A stretch of 64,000 nt of DNA from Blastobasis lacticolella (GCA_905147135.1 LR990067.1:9052001-9116000); one strand, 5' to 3'; shown: positions 1-9,692, counted from the first letter of the stretch. Program-made: numbers and translations. Notes: generated from the sequence alone by a model not told the origin.

Positions 1-215
1 GACGAACGACTTAAGTCGGCAGGTTTGTTGTGGGCACTCTTAAAATGTTCCTGGGGTTATATTTTTTAATTGCTCGCAGCCATGTTCGTCTCTTAATTCC
101 TTTCTCTTCAACTTCCACTTCAAATCATAATATAATATATGTTTATTCTATTCTATAATATAATTATAATCTTTCATAACGCTTTATAAAGCACCTACGT
201 ACTCACTTGCTGCAT

Positions 216-308
216 TGTCTACTGGTTGACAGGTAGATAAAGCCTTAATGGCTTTTAGTCCGCCAATTGTGTTATTGTGCAATAAAGTTTTTAAAGAAAC
301 TAAAAAAT
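216..308 (+). mobile_element. LINE 3'-UTR tail, family L
   Basis: Matches the 3'-terminal sequence also seen near 18.6 kb and 54.4 kb: a TTGAC-GGTAGATAA block, then AGTCCGCCA, then a GCAATAAAG poly(A)-signal-like end. The other two copies continue into TAAA repeats, as expected for the 3' end of a non-LTR retrotransposon. No coding part remains here. Confidence 0.5.
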
Positions 309-375
309 TAATGTCCTGGACGACGGTGGCCACTTTCCATCAGGTGGAACGTCCATCCGTGTGCCTTTCTAGGCA
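304..375 (+). mobile_element. LINE tail fragment, family C (degenerate)
   Basis: Short stretch resembling the CGGTGGCCACTTTCCATCAGG block found in the clearer family-C copies at 5.5, 28.8 and 55.1 kb. Too short and diverged to place its ends. Confidence 0.35.
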
Positions 376-464
376 ATAAAAAGAATACCACACGCACAAT
401 AATCGCGAACCTATCTCTTAATGTCCAACTCGTGGCAAAAAAAGTCGCTATCCACCCGACTTCT

Positions 465-545
465 GACAAAAGTCGCCGCCGAATCGCCCGCTCTCCGACA
501 AAAATCGCCGCCGAATCACCAGCTCCCCGACAAAAGTCGTCCGTC
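465..545 (+). repeat. 32-bp GC-rich minisatellite
   Basis: Two full 32-bp units and part of a third, each starting GACAAAA(G/A)TCG and continuing CCGCCGAATC. Units begin at 465, 497 and 529. The reading frame through it gives a proline/serine/arginine-rich peptide, but nothing else supports a protein. Confidence 0.75.
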
Positions 546-696
546 GCCTCGAAACGTGTCGGACAGTCGTCCGTCACTTTGTAATTTATTTATGTATGTA
601 TGTAATGTATGTATGTTAATCTATCACCGGACACTAATTAATTATGTAGCGAAATGAGGACGTAAGGCTTGGCGTATGCAAATCCCTCCTTGATTT

Positions 697-1058
697 GTGA
701 CTGTGTTGATAAGTTGCGGTATCGAATTTGTTAAAGTAATTAGACCGGTTTGTTTTACAAACTAGCTTGTGCTTGTGACTTTGTCTACGTAAAAAAAAAG
801 CTAAGGTGGCTTAAACAATCACCGCAGCCGATGGACGTTTGCAATACCAGGGGCATCACCCACGCGTTGCCGACCCCGTAAAAACCTTTTCACCCCTTTC
901 TTGAAGAGCTCCACGTTGTGCTCTCCAGGGAAAACGTCTCCAGGCAGTTCATTCCACAACCTTAGTGACTGCGTTGATAAGTTGTGGTATCGTTTTTGTT
1001 AAAGTATTAGACCGGTTTGTTTTACAAACTAGCTTGTACCAGCGACTTTGTCTGCGTG
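697..1058. repeat. 94-bp direct repeats flanking a LINE fragment
   Basis: 697-790 and 965-1058 are diverged direct copies with 268-bp spacing. Both contain ACCGGTTTGTTTTACAAACT and end in GACTTTGTCTRCGT. The LINE tail of family D lies exactly between them. Either a local duplication or an unusually long target duplication. Confidence 0.7.
791..964 (-). mobile_element. LINE 3' fragment, family D
   Basis: Read on the minus strand this matches the C-terminal RT/3'-UTR piece best seen at 11.4-11.66 kb: a WN-LP-VFPG coding motif, then GGGTGATGCCCCTGG and CCATNGGCTGCGGTGA. It is 5'-truncated, with no upstream RT domain. Its family is non-LTR (jockey or CR1 type; I cannot tell which). Confidence 0.6.
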
Positions 1059-1111
1059 AAATTTTGTTGTTAAGTTCTGGGCTTTACGCGGGAACCACAT
1101 TATACCGGGAT

Positions 1112-1370
1112 TAGTTGTAGTCTATGTGGTAAAGTTATCCGACTCGCAAGCGAGAGGTACCGGGATCGAATCCCACTGCGGCCATGTACCATTTACTCTT
1201 TTCTGAGTTATGTACATTAGTTGAATGCTAACAAAAGCTCTTATGATAAGGGATAACATCGTGATGAAACCTGCACATTCAGGCGACTGAATGTGTAACC
1301 ATGACCCAATCTGGTCAGGTTTCCCTAGTAGCAGGGTCACGGAGGTCAGATGGCAGTCGCTACACGGTCC
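1112..1370 (+). mobile_element. tRNA-derived SINE, family A, copy 1
   Basis: Head resembles a tRNA gene: CGACTCGCAAGCGAGAGG followed by a B-box-like GGGATCGAATCCC. The body shares GAGTTATGTACATTAGTTGA, ACATCGTGATGAAACCTG and GCAGGGTCACGGAGGTCAGA with the copies near 14.9, 28.2, 32.4 and 52.0 kb. The GAT-rich 3' tail is missing. It stands head to tail with an inverted copy starting 38 bp downstream. Confidence 0.8.
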
Positions 1371-1407
1371 AGGCGGATCTAGCTCAAGTGCGCCAAAGCA
1401 AAAAAAA

Positions 1408-1638
1408 ATCATCTTGACGTTAATGTCCCAGTTGTGTTCTCGCGCACGAGGGCCCGGGGTCCGCCTTGACCATGATCCAGGATTTGGCAGAACAGATAAT
1501 TACAGTGGACCGACTGCCATCTGACCTCCGTAACCCTGCTACCAGGGGAACCTGACCAGATTGGATCATGGTTACACATAAACTCACCTGAATGTGCAGG
1601 TTTCGATGTTTTCCCTCACAGTAAGAGCATCGGTTAGT
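1408..1638 (-). mobile_element. SINE family A, copy 2 (inverted, 5'-truncated)
   Basis: Minus-strand copy. Its 3' end (CATTAACGTCAAGATGATTT on the minus strand) lies at the low coordinates and it stops near the CCGATGCTC block, so the tRNA head is absent. With copy 1 it forms an imperfect inverted repeat with arms of roughly 170 bp. Confidence 0.78.
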
Positions 1639-2036
1639 AAGTAATTCTATTTCCTAACATATTATTTGCAAATTAATAGGTTTATTCTGATTTAGAAACT
1701 ATGCAGGAATTTTCATTTTCATTTCGTGGAATAAGCAAAGTAATTAGATTCAAATTGAGTTCATTTGCAATACCCAATTAATGTGGGTAACAACAATTTT
1801 CCAAAGAAATGTATCTAGGTACTTACCTAGTTGGTTTTATGATGAAAAACTCAAGCTTCATAGCTTCATTCTTGTTTTAAATCCAATTGCGTTGTTTAAA
1901 AATATACTTCCTTCACACGAACTAGTTCCAACAAATTTGAACCGAACGTTCTTCTGCTAGCATTCTTAATGGACCTTGTCGAACTAAATCAACATTTATT
2001 TCGATTTACATTTCGACAAGGTGTTAGGACTAGGCG

Positions 2037-2472
2037 CTGAGGGAAACATCTTGATGAAACTTTTACATTCAGGTGACTAAATGTGTAACCATGATCTAAT
2101 CTGTAGCCGTATACACAATGGCTCGGAAATCGGATTCGGATACGGAATCGACAAAGGACCCCGCAAAAGTTCTAAGGAAATGTGGTTTCAGTTAATTTTG
2201 ATGAAATTTTCATATGTTATAGAGAGTAGAGTTTCCGTGGAATCTATCGGGATTCTGAATAACAGTTTTTGAAACAATCGACACAGATTCGCTGCTCACG
2301 AATTTCATTTATTTATTCAACAATTTATTGCACACAATAAAGAAATACAGAGATATAACATATATATAACAGACACAACAGGAACTACTTATTCGTGTCG
2401 AATCGTTCGGAAACGGTTTCGAATCATTGTGAATACGGCTACTGGTCAGGTTCCCCTGGTAGCAGGGTCACT
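2037..2472 (+). mobile_element. SINE family A fragment split by a MITE
   Basis: Left part 2037-2103 ends ...CATGATCTAATCTG. Right part starts at 2442 with CTGGTCAGGTTCCCCTGGTA. Joined, they match the other family-A copies once a duplicated CTG is removed, so the DNA between is an insertion. Confidence 0.75.
2104..2441. mobile_element. MITE family N, copy 1, 3-bp CTG target duplication
   Basis: Terminal inverted repeats TAGCCGTATNCACAATG and its complement, flanked on both sides by CTG. The host SINE shows the empty site had a single CTG. The copy at 7514-7764 shares the body. Copy 1 carries about 83 extra bp (roughly 2303-2385). No ORF. The superfamily cannot be assigned; a 3-bp duplication fits several DNA-transposon groups. 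Confidence 0.8.
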
Positions 2473-2487
2473 GTATGAACTGTCACT

Positions 2488-2675
2488 CCCGTATTCAGAA
2501 ACGTTTCTAGGTTTCACAGAGAGCGCGAACGCCCAGGGTTCCAACGATACCTGAGTGGCGATCGCTACTACGCGCCATTAGAGCCATTGAGCACAGTGCG
2601 TTTGCTTAGCAGACGAGAACTGTGAGAGCGCGTAGTAACGCTACTTCATATACAAGTATTGTTTGTGAATACGGG
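2488..2675 (-). mobile_element. MITE family M, copy 1
   Basis: Bounded by CCCGTATTCAGAAACGTT and, at the far end, CAAGTATTGTTTGTGAATAC-GGG. The two ends recur in the same pairing at 48.5, 52.8 and 57.5 kb. Internal block GCGCGTAGTAACG resembles the right end of the other copies. 188 bp, no coding capacity. Confidence 0.7.
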
Positions 2676-2727
2676 TGCTAATCTAGCTCAACGCTTTTAC
2701 CTTAATCTTGAATAACAAATTACCATA

Positions 2728-2981
2728 GAGCTCGTCTAGTCTAACTAAATGACGCGCCCCACTACTTAGTTAGTTGATTTCGATGTGTGAGTGCATATAT
2801 TGATAACGACACTTCATCTGTGTGGGAGCCAATGAACGACGCGTGCTCCTACGTTTGAATCTCACCGGCAACTGAATGACCAATTACAACGGCATTTGTA
2901 TATGTATTGCGTCCATATTTTAAACTTGCTTGTGTGCGTTAATGCGATAGTGGGGCGCGTCATTTTAGATTAGACGAGCTC
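2728..2981 (+). mobile_element. MITE family G, copy 1
   Basis: Starts GAGCTCGTCTAGTCTAA and ends TTAGATTAGACGAGCTC, with TA on both sides. The inverted repeats extend through a GACGCGCCCCACTA block. 254 bp. Nearly identical to copies at 3879, 37456 and 59605. TA flanks and non-coding size fit a Tc1/mariner-type MITE, but no transposase is present to confirm this. Confidence 0.85.
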
Positions 2982-2999
2982 TACCTTAATCTTGAAAAA

Positions 3000-3607
3000 C
3001 ATTTAAAAAAAAAACATGGGTACATACATCTCATTTTGTATGAATTGACATTGATGATCACGGACTTTGAGTAGTAGCTCAGACATGGGGCGGGAGTTTT
3101 GTTCTGTCATTGTTTTGCTAATTTGGTTACATAAGTGCTAAATATTTCTTACTTCTTTCTTATCATGTCATTTGATATTTCGTGTGCCTACGGAATTTGC
3201 CGGTTATCTACCTACGCTAAGTTTATAAAGAATTCTAGATCTATTAGTGAAGGTCTATTAGCTAACAGTTTTATAGCATTAAGTACTGATCTTCTAAATA
3301 AATAAATTACCTCAACCAAAGAGATTGGAAAGTTAGCTACCTTCATGCTAGACTGGCATTTTTTTTTGCTGTGACCCCAACCAAACCCCAACATACTTGC
3401 AACACCTACGAATCCAAGCACCCCTCAATTTCAACCCCTAACACCCCACACTGTAGCACATAAATATTTATCTCGCAACGCAGCTCTTAACAAATGACCC
3501 GTAATTTTATTAAACGATTACTTTAACTTATGCTACTCAGTGTGAATGAATAATTTAATATATTTGATGGTGGTGGATGTTTTTCGTCTTTTGATTGAAT
3601 TGACATC
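3000..3607. other. Unassigned AT-rich stretch
   Basis: No repeat shared with the rest of the window and no convincing exon. 3360-3480 is C-rich (several ACCCCAAC/AACCCC runs). Confidence 0.5.
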
Positions 3608-3760
3608 TGTATTCACAAACACTTGTCTAAGTAAGACACTTTTGACAGCGGCTCTTTGCTAAGTGAACGCAATGCGTTCAATACGACTTTATGAATGATC
3701 AAGTGCCGATTGCTACTCGAGTATTGTCTGTCGGTGTCAGTTGGTGTCAGTAAAGTTTAA
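3608..3760 (+). mobile_element. MITE family M, copy 2 (truncated)
   Basis: Begins TGTATTCACAAACACTTGTC and carries the internal GAACGCAATGCGTTCAAT and TTTATGAATGATCAA blocks of family M. The distal terminal repeat is missing. Confidence 0.6.
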
Positions 3761-3878
3761 CTAGCACCTATTTCCCAGTGTTCAACTAACGTACATAACT
3801 CAGAAAAGTGTCATGGGTACATGGCAGCATTAAGATTCGGGCCCTGTTTACGAAAAGGCTCATTGGTACATGGCGGTA

Positions 3879-4134
3879 GAGCTCGTCTAATCTAAAATGA
3901 CGCGCCCCACTATCGCATTAACGCACACAAGCAAGTTTAAAATATGGACGCAATACATATACAAATGCCGTTGTAATTGGTCATTCAGTTGCCGGTGAGA
4001 TTCAAACGTAGGAGCACGCGTCGTTCATTGGCTCCCACGCCTCCCACACAGATGAAGTGTCGTTATTTATATTTGCACTCACACATCGAAATCAACTAAG
4101 TAGTGGGGCGCGTCATTTTAGACTAGACGAGCTC
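3879..4134 (-). mobile_element. MITE family G, copy 2
   Basis: Same element as copy 1 in the opposite orientation. GAGCTC ends flanked by TA (3877-3878 and 4135-4136). A short CCTCCCACG-like duplication in the middle accounts for its slightly greater length. Confidence 0.85.
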
Positions 4135-4136
4135 TA

Positions 4137-4671
4137 CTACGATTCGGATCTGGCACTTCTCGCTTACCAACGGACCCTTTAAGCACCGGTACATATCCCA
4201 TTTAAAAAACTACCTCCACGCATCCCCAAGCTAGATACCTTCATACCTATCCTTTCCACAATCTTCATATCGTGTGACATGGCTCATAAACGCCGCATAG
4301 CTCAACTTCGATTGAACTGGAGTAATGCCATTATGATACGTCCGGTATCTACCCATTGTGCACGTATGCAGTGCAAATGGTCTCTTTGTAATTAGCTAGC
4401 TTTGTAAGCCTTTGTGGTGCCGACTTGGAGGCTAACAATGCCATAGTTTAAGTGCTTAAGTAACAGAAAAAGCTGGCTTCTTTCTTGCGTAGGGCATTGA
4501 GTTATACTATTAAATATTCGTAGTTATTAGGTATAATTTGTGTGACGCGTAGATTGTATTGGCTGACTCAAGTGTCATTCATGTTGATGGCAGAAATAAT
4601 AAGCTAAAATTCTATCAGGCTTTTTTCCAACTTGATTTGATGAAATGGTATATTTTCATCCGAGTCGCGGG
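4137..4671. other. Unassigned stretch
   Basis: AT-rich with no clear repeat or coding signal. A GTCGCGGGCTAAAGC motif at the right edge recurs near 21.48 kb as part of a dispersed repeat. Confidence 0.45.
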
Positions 4672-4812
4672 CTAAAGCAGGTCAAATGATCGCTCATAGA
4701 CCTGTCTTAGCTTCATCGGCATTTTGGGGTCATAAATGACACCTGTCACCTCCCGCCATTGAGCCCAAGCCGCGAAATATTCGGGGCTTGACGTCGATAT
4801 CGATGTCTCCAG
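4672..4812 (-). pseudogene. RTE-type LINE reverse transcriptase scrap
   Basis: Minus-strand translation contains AAWAQWREVTGVIYDPKMP followed by MKLRQVY. This is the stretch after the RT fingers/palm in RTE-clade elements, where W-K-W-TGV-CD-KMP-KLK-VYR is typical from family knowledge. Only about 45 residues survive and no catalytic YADD is present. A family-F element lies just downstream on the plus strand. Non-functional fragment. Confidence 0.6.
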
Positions 4813-4876
4813 TTGCGCTAAGTACAGATCCCACGTATTTGACTCTGATCCATGCACTTGAAAGCCTTGAGACGTT

Positions 4877-5090
4877 TCATCATCACAGCCCGTAACAGTC
4901 CACTGCAGGACTTAGGGCCTCTCCCACGAAAGGGGAGGTTATTGCCATAATCTCCACGCTTGGCAGGCGGGTTGGAGATCGCAGTGTTGAAATATAATAA
5001 TGGAAAATGCTGCTGCCCATTTTCCAGACTACGGAGACTCATGATCTTTTGCCTCGATTAGTCGCCTTGTACGACACCCATGAGCGTAAG
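4877..5090 (-). mobile_element. SINE-like family F, copy 1
   Basis: Minus-strand copy of a ~260-bp dispersed element. On its own strand it runs from a GTGTCCGGCAGAGTAGAAT start (lost here) to a GGGCTGTGATGATGA end. Shared blocks: AAAATGGGCAGCAGCATTTT, GAGATTATGGCAATAAC, GGGCCTCTCCCACGAAAGGG (plus strand). The GAT-repeat end is at the low coordinates. Confidence 0.75.
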
Positions 5091-5484
5091 ACGTTTACGT
5101 ATAATATATCCCGAAATAACCGAATTGTACGCAATCAACCCCGCACCAAAACCTAGTTCTTTAACAAAAAAGAAATAACTACACATTCTCACCTCTACGC
5201 ATAACGGTTATTAAGAACGAGTTATTAGCGTTACGCGATCGTCGGCCATTAACACGTTATAACGTTGTATTATGACTCTGTGATGTCTAATTATACTTAA
5301 TTAAGCTCACTTGTAGGCGTTAGTTCTTTCCCTTGATTACAGGATAATGTGAGATGTGAGATGTTCAACTTTATGTAGGTTGGAATAGGGTACATAATTA
5401 GTTGTTTAATTACGTGAAAATTATAGGTATTGCAGGCGTTATGGGCTTCCTTATTTCTTATTTAGCGATTGTTAGTTATTAGTA

Positions 5485-5715
5485 AAGAACGTTTCTCGCT
5501 CGTACGATTCGGATGTGGAATGAGCTCCCAGCCGCAGTGTTTCCTTTGGACTATGACATGGGATCGTTCAAGAGGTATATTAGAGGTCTCCTTAGAGGCG
5601 GACAACGCATTGGTAGCGCCCCTGGTGTTGCTGATGTCCACGGGCGGCGGCGGTGACTACGCAACATCAGGTGGCCCACATGCCTGTTTGTCTGCCGTAC
5701 TACATAAAAAATGTT
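5485..5715 (+). mobile_element. LINE 3' fragment, family C, copy 1
   Basis: Plus-strand reading in one frame gives RTIRMWNELPAAVFPLDYD followed by FKRYIRGL, the C-terminal end of a non-LTR retrotransposon RT ORF, then a short 3' UTR with GGTGGCCCACATGCCTGTTT. Minus-strand copies are at 28.8, 44.1 and 55.1 kb. 5'-truncated. It abuts SINE B. Confidence 0.7.
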
Positions 5716-5720
5716 TTACG

Positions 5721-6242
5721 ACGGTTCAGTTAACATGCCGGTCGCCACGCAGACGTCCCGGGTTCGATTCCCGCAGCAGAAATTGAAAATGAATTTTAAT
5801 TTCTGTTACGGGTCTGAGTGTAGTATATATCACCATCACAGCCCGTACCAGTCTACTGCAGGACTTAGGGCCTCTCCCACGAAAGGGGAGGTTATTGCCA
5901 TAATCTCCACGCTTGGCAGGCGGGGTTGGAGATCGCAGTGTTTAAATATAACAATGGAAAATGCTGCTGCCCATTTTCCAGACTACGGAGACTCTTGATC
6001 TTTTGCCTCGAAAACATTAGTCGCCTTGTACGACACCCACGAGTGTAAGGGGTTGGTGCTATTCTACTCTGCCGGACACCATCCCGTGGCCGTGGCCATC
6101 CGGACACCACACGGCCATAGTATGTATAATAAGTATATATTTAAAAATACAGTATATAAGTAGTTTATCAGTTATCTAACACCCATAACACAAGCTTTGC
6201 TTACTTTGGGGCTAGATGGCGTTGTGTGAATTTGTCCAAGCA
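5721..6242 (+). mobile_element. SINE family B (tRNA-Gly-like head), split by element F
   Basis: Head resembles tRNA-Gly: TGGTTCAGT-like A box, GCCACGCAGA and B box GGGTTCGATTCCCG. The body continues to GGGTCTGAGTGTAGTATATAT, is interrupted, then resumes at 6118 and ends CTTTGGGGCTAGATGGCG-TTGTGTGAATTTGTCC. A complete reference copy (minus strand) is at 24193-24411. Confidence 0.78.
5831..6117 (-). mobile_element. Family F, copy 2, inserted in SINE B
   Basis: Full-length minus-strand copy. It is flanked by TAGTATATAT (5821-5830) and TAGTATGTAT (6118-6127), a 10-bp target duplication with one mismatch. This shows F moves by a copy mechanism that duplicates about 10 bp. A small internal duplication of CCGGACACCA lies near its 5' end. 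Confidence 0.8.
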
Positions 6243-6244
6243 TA

Positions 6245-6549
6245 TTTATTTACTTGTAAGGGTTCCGCCAAGTCAGGGGCTGCAGTCTCGTCGTAGATAT
6301 CGATCGTAAACTTATCGATTACGGTCGTTATGTCATAACGATTCGATTATCTCTGTACACGCGATGCTATCGATAAAGATAGGTTATGAGTCCGTATGGC
6401 TGACAGGGATGTTTAAACTATCGGATATCCGGCATAATTTTACTATCCGGATCCTTATTAGGATCCGAATTTAAAGTTTCGAAGAATTTCGCATAATATA
6501 AACAGTTTTCAAATGTTAATAATTATTTTCTGCGAATTCTTGTTTTATT
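6245..6549. other. Unassigned stretch
   Basis: No shared repeat. 6290-6460 is rich in ATCGAT-like and GGATCC/GGATCCG words without clear period. Confidence 0.4.
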
Positions 6550-7150
6550 TTAAACCCCGACGCAAAATGACGGATGTTCGACGTCTGTGGCATCGTATCG
6601 TAGTTCCCGAACGGATGGACGGATTTCGATTCGGTTTTCTTTAATGAAAAAACAGTTAAATTGAGTTCATTCATGAAAATAAGAGAGAGAGCGACCGGCG
6701 CGCGAACCGTTGTTGCAACTTGTGAGATTTGGACACACTCTTAGCTTTTTTTTCTCCTCTACTAACTCAAATACCAGAGAGACTACAGTAGTGTTAAGTA
6801 TCGTAGCGCGCGTATTGAACCGTGGCTTTGGCAGTGGAGGGGCATTTGCCTTTTTGCTGCCAGAGCAACGTGTGATAGAGGTGGGCAACGCATTGGCGAT
6901 ACTCTTGGTGTTGCTAATGTCTATAGCCAGCGGTGACCACTTTCCAGCAGGTGGCCCGCTTGCCTGTTTGACTACAGTTTGACATAAAAAATGGAGCGGC
7001 CAGATGAGTCGTGCGCCGCGTAGCGCCAATTTCGACCCAATTGTTGAGTCGGCTGCAGCGAAAGTGTTAAAATCAGTTCAGTAGTTTGAGAAATATTTGA
7101 GTATTATAGTAGACTTTGTTGGGCTTCCGCGGTTAGGTTAGGTAGTCATA
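6550..7150 (+). repeat. Dispersed repeat family U, split copy
   Basis: 6550-6665 carries the family start (CCCCGACGCAAAA) and the GTAGTTCCCGAACGGATGGA core. 7058-7150 carries the later blocks (AAAATCAGTTCAGTAGTTTG and GGTTAGGTTAGG). The intervening ~390 bp is an insertion that includes a LINE tail. Other copies: 13.35, 18.16, 28.0, 32.25 and 50.8 kb. The class is unknown to me. Confidence 0.6.
6795..6990 (+). mobile_element. LINE 3' fragment related to family C
   Basis: Shares GGCAACGCATTGG, GTGTTGCTAATGTCTATAG and AGGTGGCCCGCTTGCCTGTTT with family C, but has a different upstream part (TGGCAGTGGAGGGGCATTTG). The copy at 25.03-25.2 kb (minus strand) has the same upstream part, so this is a separate subfamily. 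Confidence 0.55.
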
Positions 7151-7513
7151 TTTTTCCAAGAATATAATTGTTGTTGTATCTTCTACTTATGTACAGACAG
7201 CTGCGGAGAGAACTAACCCGCCGACCATACATTCACTCTGCAGTAATAAATAAATAAATAATTTATTCATGAAAATGTAAGCCTACAATTATATCATAAG
7301 CAGTTAGTTAGCCAACTTGACCTGTTTCTAACATAAAAACATTGCTATATTAGCGAAATAACCCCCCTCACCCTTCCCTTCTCACCCCCCTACCTCCCCG
7401 AGCGCCTGAAATTTCAATCGTGGCAAGTTTCCCAATTAAAAGTCACTCAGCCTCGCCCTGATGTGGAGTGAAGTGGTGTGTTACGTGTATCCATAGCGAT
7501 GGAGACGGATCAG
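7151..7513. other. Unassigned stretch
   Basis: Contains an A/T-rich TAAATAAATAAATAA run at 7246 and a C-rich patch at 7365-7400. No gene signal. Confidence 0.4.
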
Positions 7514-7764
7514 TAGCCGTATTCACAATGATTCGAAACCGTTTCCGAACGATTCGACACGAAATTCGTGAGCGGCGAATCCGTGGCGATCGATTCGAAA
7601 ACTGTTATTGAGAATCCCGATAGATTCCACGGAAACTGTACTCTCTACAACATATGAAAATTTCATCAAAATTAACTGAAACCATATTTTCCTAAGAACT
7701 TTTACGGGGTCCTTTGTCGATTCCGTATCCGAATCCGATTTCCGAGCCATTGTGAATACGGCTA
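7514..7764. mobile_element. MITE family N, copy 2
   Basis: TIRs TAGCCGTATTCACAATG at both ends, 251 bp, body as in copy 1 (inverted relative to it). By chance or target choice the inverted symmetry extends 8 bp outward (CGGATCAG/CTGATCCG), so no clean direct duplication is visible here. Confidence 0.78.
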
Positions 7765-7985
7765 CTGATCCGATTTGGTCCCATTCCCGTGACACAGGGT
7801 CAGGGAAGTATGATGGCAGTCGATCTAATGGATCTGATCGAATTTGGTCAGATTTCCTTACTACAGGGACATGGAAGTGAGATGGCACTCGCTCTGTACG
7901 CTCTATTACCGGATCTGCCAAATCCTGGGCCATGGTCAAGGCGGACCCCGGCCCCCATACGACACCCCATGGGGATGGGGTGCGC
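7765..7985 (+). mobile_element. SINE family A relative, degenerate
   Basis: Two overlapping blocks resemble the family-A 3' half: GACACAGGGTCAGGGAAG-GATGGCAGTCG and later GGGACATGGAAGTGAGATGG, CGGATCTGCCAAATCCTGG and TGGTCAAGGCGGACCCCGG. It has no tRNA head. Confidence 0.5.
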
Positions 7986-8367
7986 CATTATGCAAATTTA
8001 AATATTTATTTCAGATTTACATCCATAGTGTTAGTAACAATGAATTTAACCTAGTGACAGCTATTGAAATAGTCAATAATAATAATTAATTAATTGCAAG
8101 GAAAGTTGGGAAACCACCGTACAAGAAATCCCTACTTCAGAAGCAATCATAATGATGCATGCCATAATTAATAAATTTTGTATATTTTTAGTTTATACAT
8201 TCGTCTGGCTGAGTGCCCGTAGCATGAAGCCTTATCCAATGCGGCAACATAGGCGATTAGGGATTATTAGCTCCTTTTATAACTACTGGTTTGTGGTAGG
8301 GAGGCAAACTATTACCAGACCAGACAAACCAGCGTTAGTGTTGAGTATTTTCAAAACTGAGACTGAC

Positions 8368-8442
8368 AGCTAGCCTACCAAGCGTGGAGATTATGGCAAA
8401 ACCCTCTGCTAATGTGGAGGGAACTTTAATCCACTGGTGGAC
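8368..8442 (+). mobile_element. Family F fragment
   Basis: AAGCGTGGAGATTATGGCAA followed by a decayed version of the 3' half (AATCCACTGGTGGAC). Short, diverged. Confidence 0.4.
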
Positions 8443-8764
8443 GATAATGGCTGTTGATGCCTGGGCCTCAAGTCCGTTATTTAAATATGCTTCGATTGGA
8501 TTTTTATGGGATCGAAATCGTAGCTCAATGGCAGTTTTACGCGAAAAGATTGCAAACACGAAAAGTTTTCAGCGCCATAGCAATAGAGTCCCATGCTAGA
8601 GTCTATCATCTATGGTGTTACGGAATTAGACTGTGATAGGTAACTATTTTAATTGAAAGACTTTTCGTATAAATGGAGTGACGCCTGTAGACTTATTTGC
8701 GAATGCGTGAGCCATGAGCGACGAGCGGATCTTTAAGAGGCATTTTTAACAATAATATTAAGAA

Positions 8765-8893
8765 GTAGATGACTGCTTAAGACGAGAAGATGCCGAAGAC
8801 CGGGCGAAGTGGAGAAGAATGGAGAAAAAAGAAATGAGTAGGAAAGCGGACCCTGGCAGAGGTCGGTATAAGCGCTAGCGATGATGATGATGA
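8765..8893 (+). pseudogene. RTE-type LINE 3' end with GAT-repeat tail
   Basis: One frame reads EDAEDRAKWRRMEKKEMSR then KADPGRGRYKR and a stop. DRAKWRR-KADP is the usual C-terminus of RTE-type ORF2 products. Directly after the stop comes (GATGAT)n, the expected RTE tail. Everything upstream of the last ~35 codons has been lost or has decayed. Confidence 0.65.
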
Positions 8894-8962
8894 TGAGTAG
8901 ATGGCTGCTTACCATCAGGCAAGCCGTAAGCTTGTTTGCCACCTTAGTGGTATAAAAAAAAT
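8894..8962 (+). mobile_element. LINE tail, family D
   Basis: TGGCTGCTTACCATCAGGCA, GCCGTAAGCTTGTTTGCCAC, then AGTGGTATAAAAAAAA. It starts immediately after the GAT tail of the RTE fragment. Confidence 0.6.
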
Positions 8963-9319
8963 AGTAGAGATGGAGTAGACTGGGCTATTTATATAATGTT
9001 TATTATAGTATCTATCTACTCATATAGCTAAATAAAAACGTTATTTATTTAACATAAAATATTTACAGTTATAATAAGAATATACACTAATACCTACATC
9101 TAAAAAACCAAAAATATATACACTAATACATATAAAATAGACTAAACTAAAACCTTATAAGTTATAAATATTTTATTATCTAACTTAACTAAATTAAACC
9201 ACATATTTTTTTTTTTTTTATGTCACACGGTGTATGACATATAACTTATTTCGTCATCATCATATTTATTTATTTTGCACATTACTTAATCTCAATATTT
9301 AAACATAGTAAGATTGCTC

Positions 9320-9692
9320 TGAGGTGGAGACCTGGTGACCTGTAGCACAGGTTTCCCTAGTACAGGCACCGGTCCCAACAAATATGTATACTCGTACACA
9401 GCCACCATCTTCTGATGTCTTAATGATGTAACTTAAATGTTAAATTTATTATCAAGAATCTTCTTTGTCTATGTAACAATTTGTAAGGTAACGCTCAATG
9501 TGGTTGTAACCATAAAACACATATGTGGCTTTCGGTAGAACACTGATCTCCAAGATACAGGCCTGTGCCAAGTTTGGATATCAGGGTTCAATAATTAATT
9601 TGTACAAATATTAATCCTACGTACTACAAGTTACCTAACTAAGTTATGTACAAATCTTATATAAATAAAGAACTATTATTATTATTATTATT
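9320..9692 (+). mobile_element. Probable LINE 3' UTR with ATT-repeat tail
   Basis: Ends AATAAAGAACT followed by (ATT)n at 9673-9692, the form of a non-LTR retrotransposon 3' end. CCCTAGTACAGG and GATACAGGCCTGTG blocks form weak internal inverted/direct similarity. No coding part remains, so the family is not assignable. Confidence 0.4.

Noticed and set aside
2037..2110. TA target duplication for MITE N
   Set aside because: The SINE empty-site sequence requires CTG duplication with TA belonging to the element.
7523..7939. 139-codon minus-strand ORF
   Set aside because: Reads through MITE N and SINE A relatives; the shared peptide pieces are repeats, not a gene.
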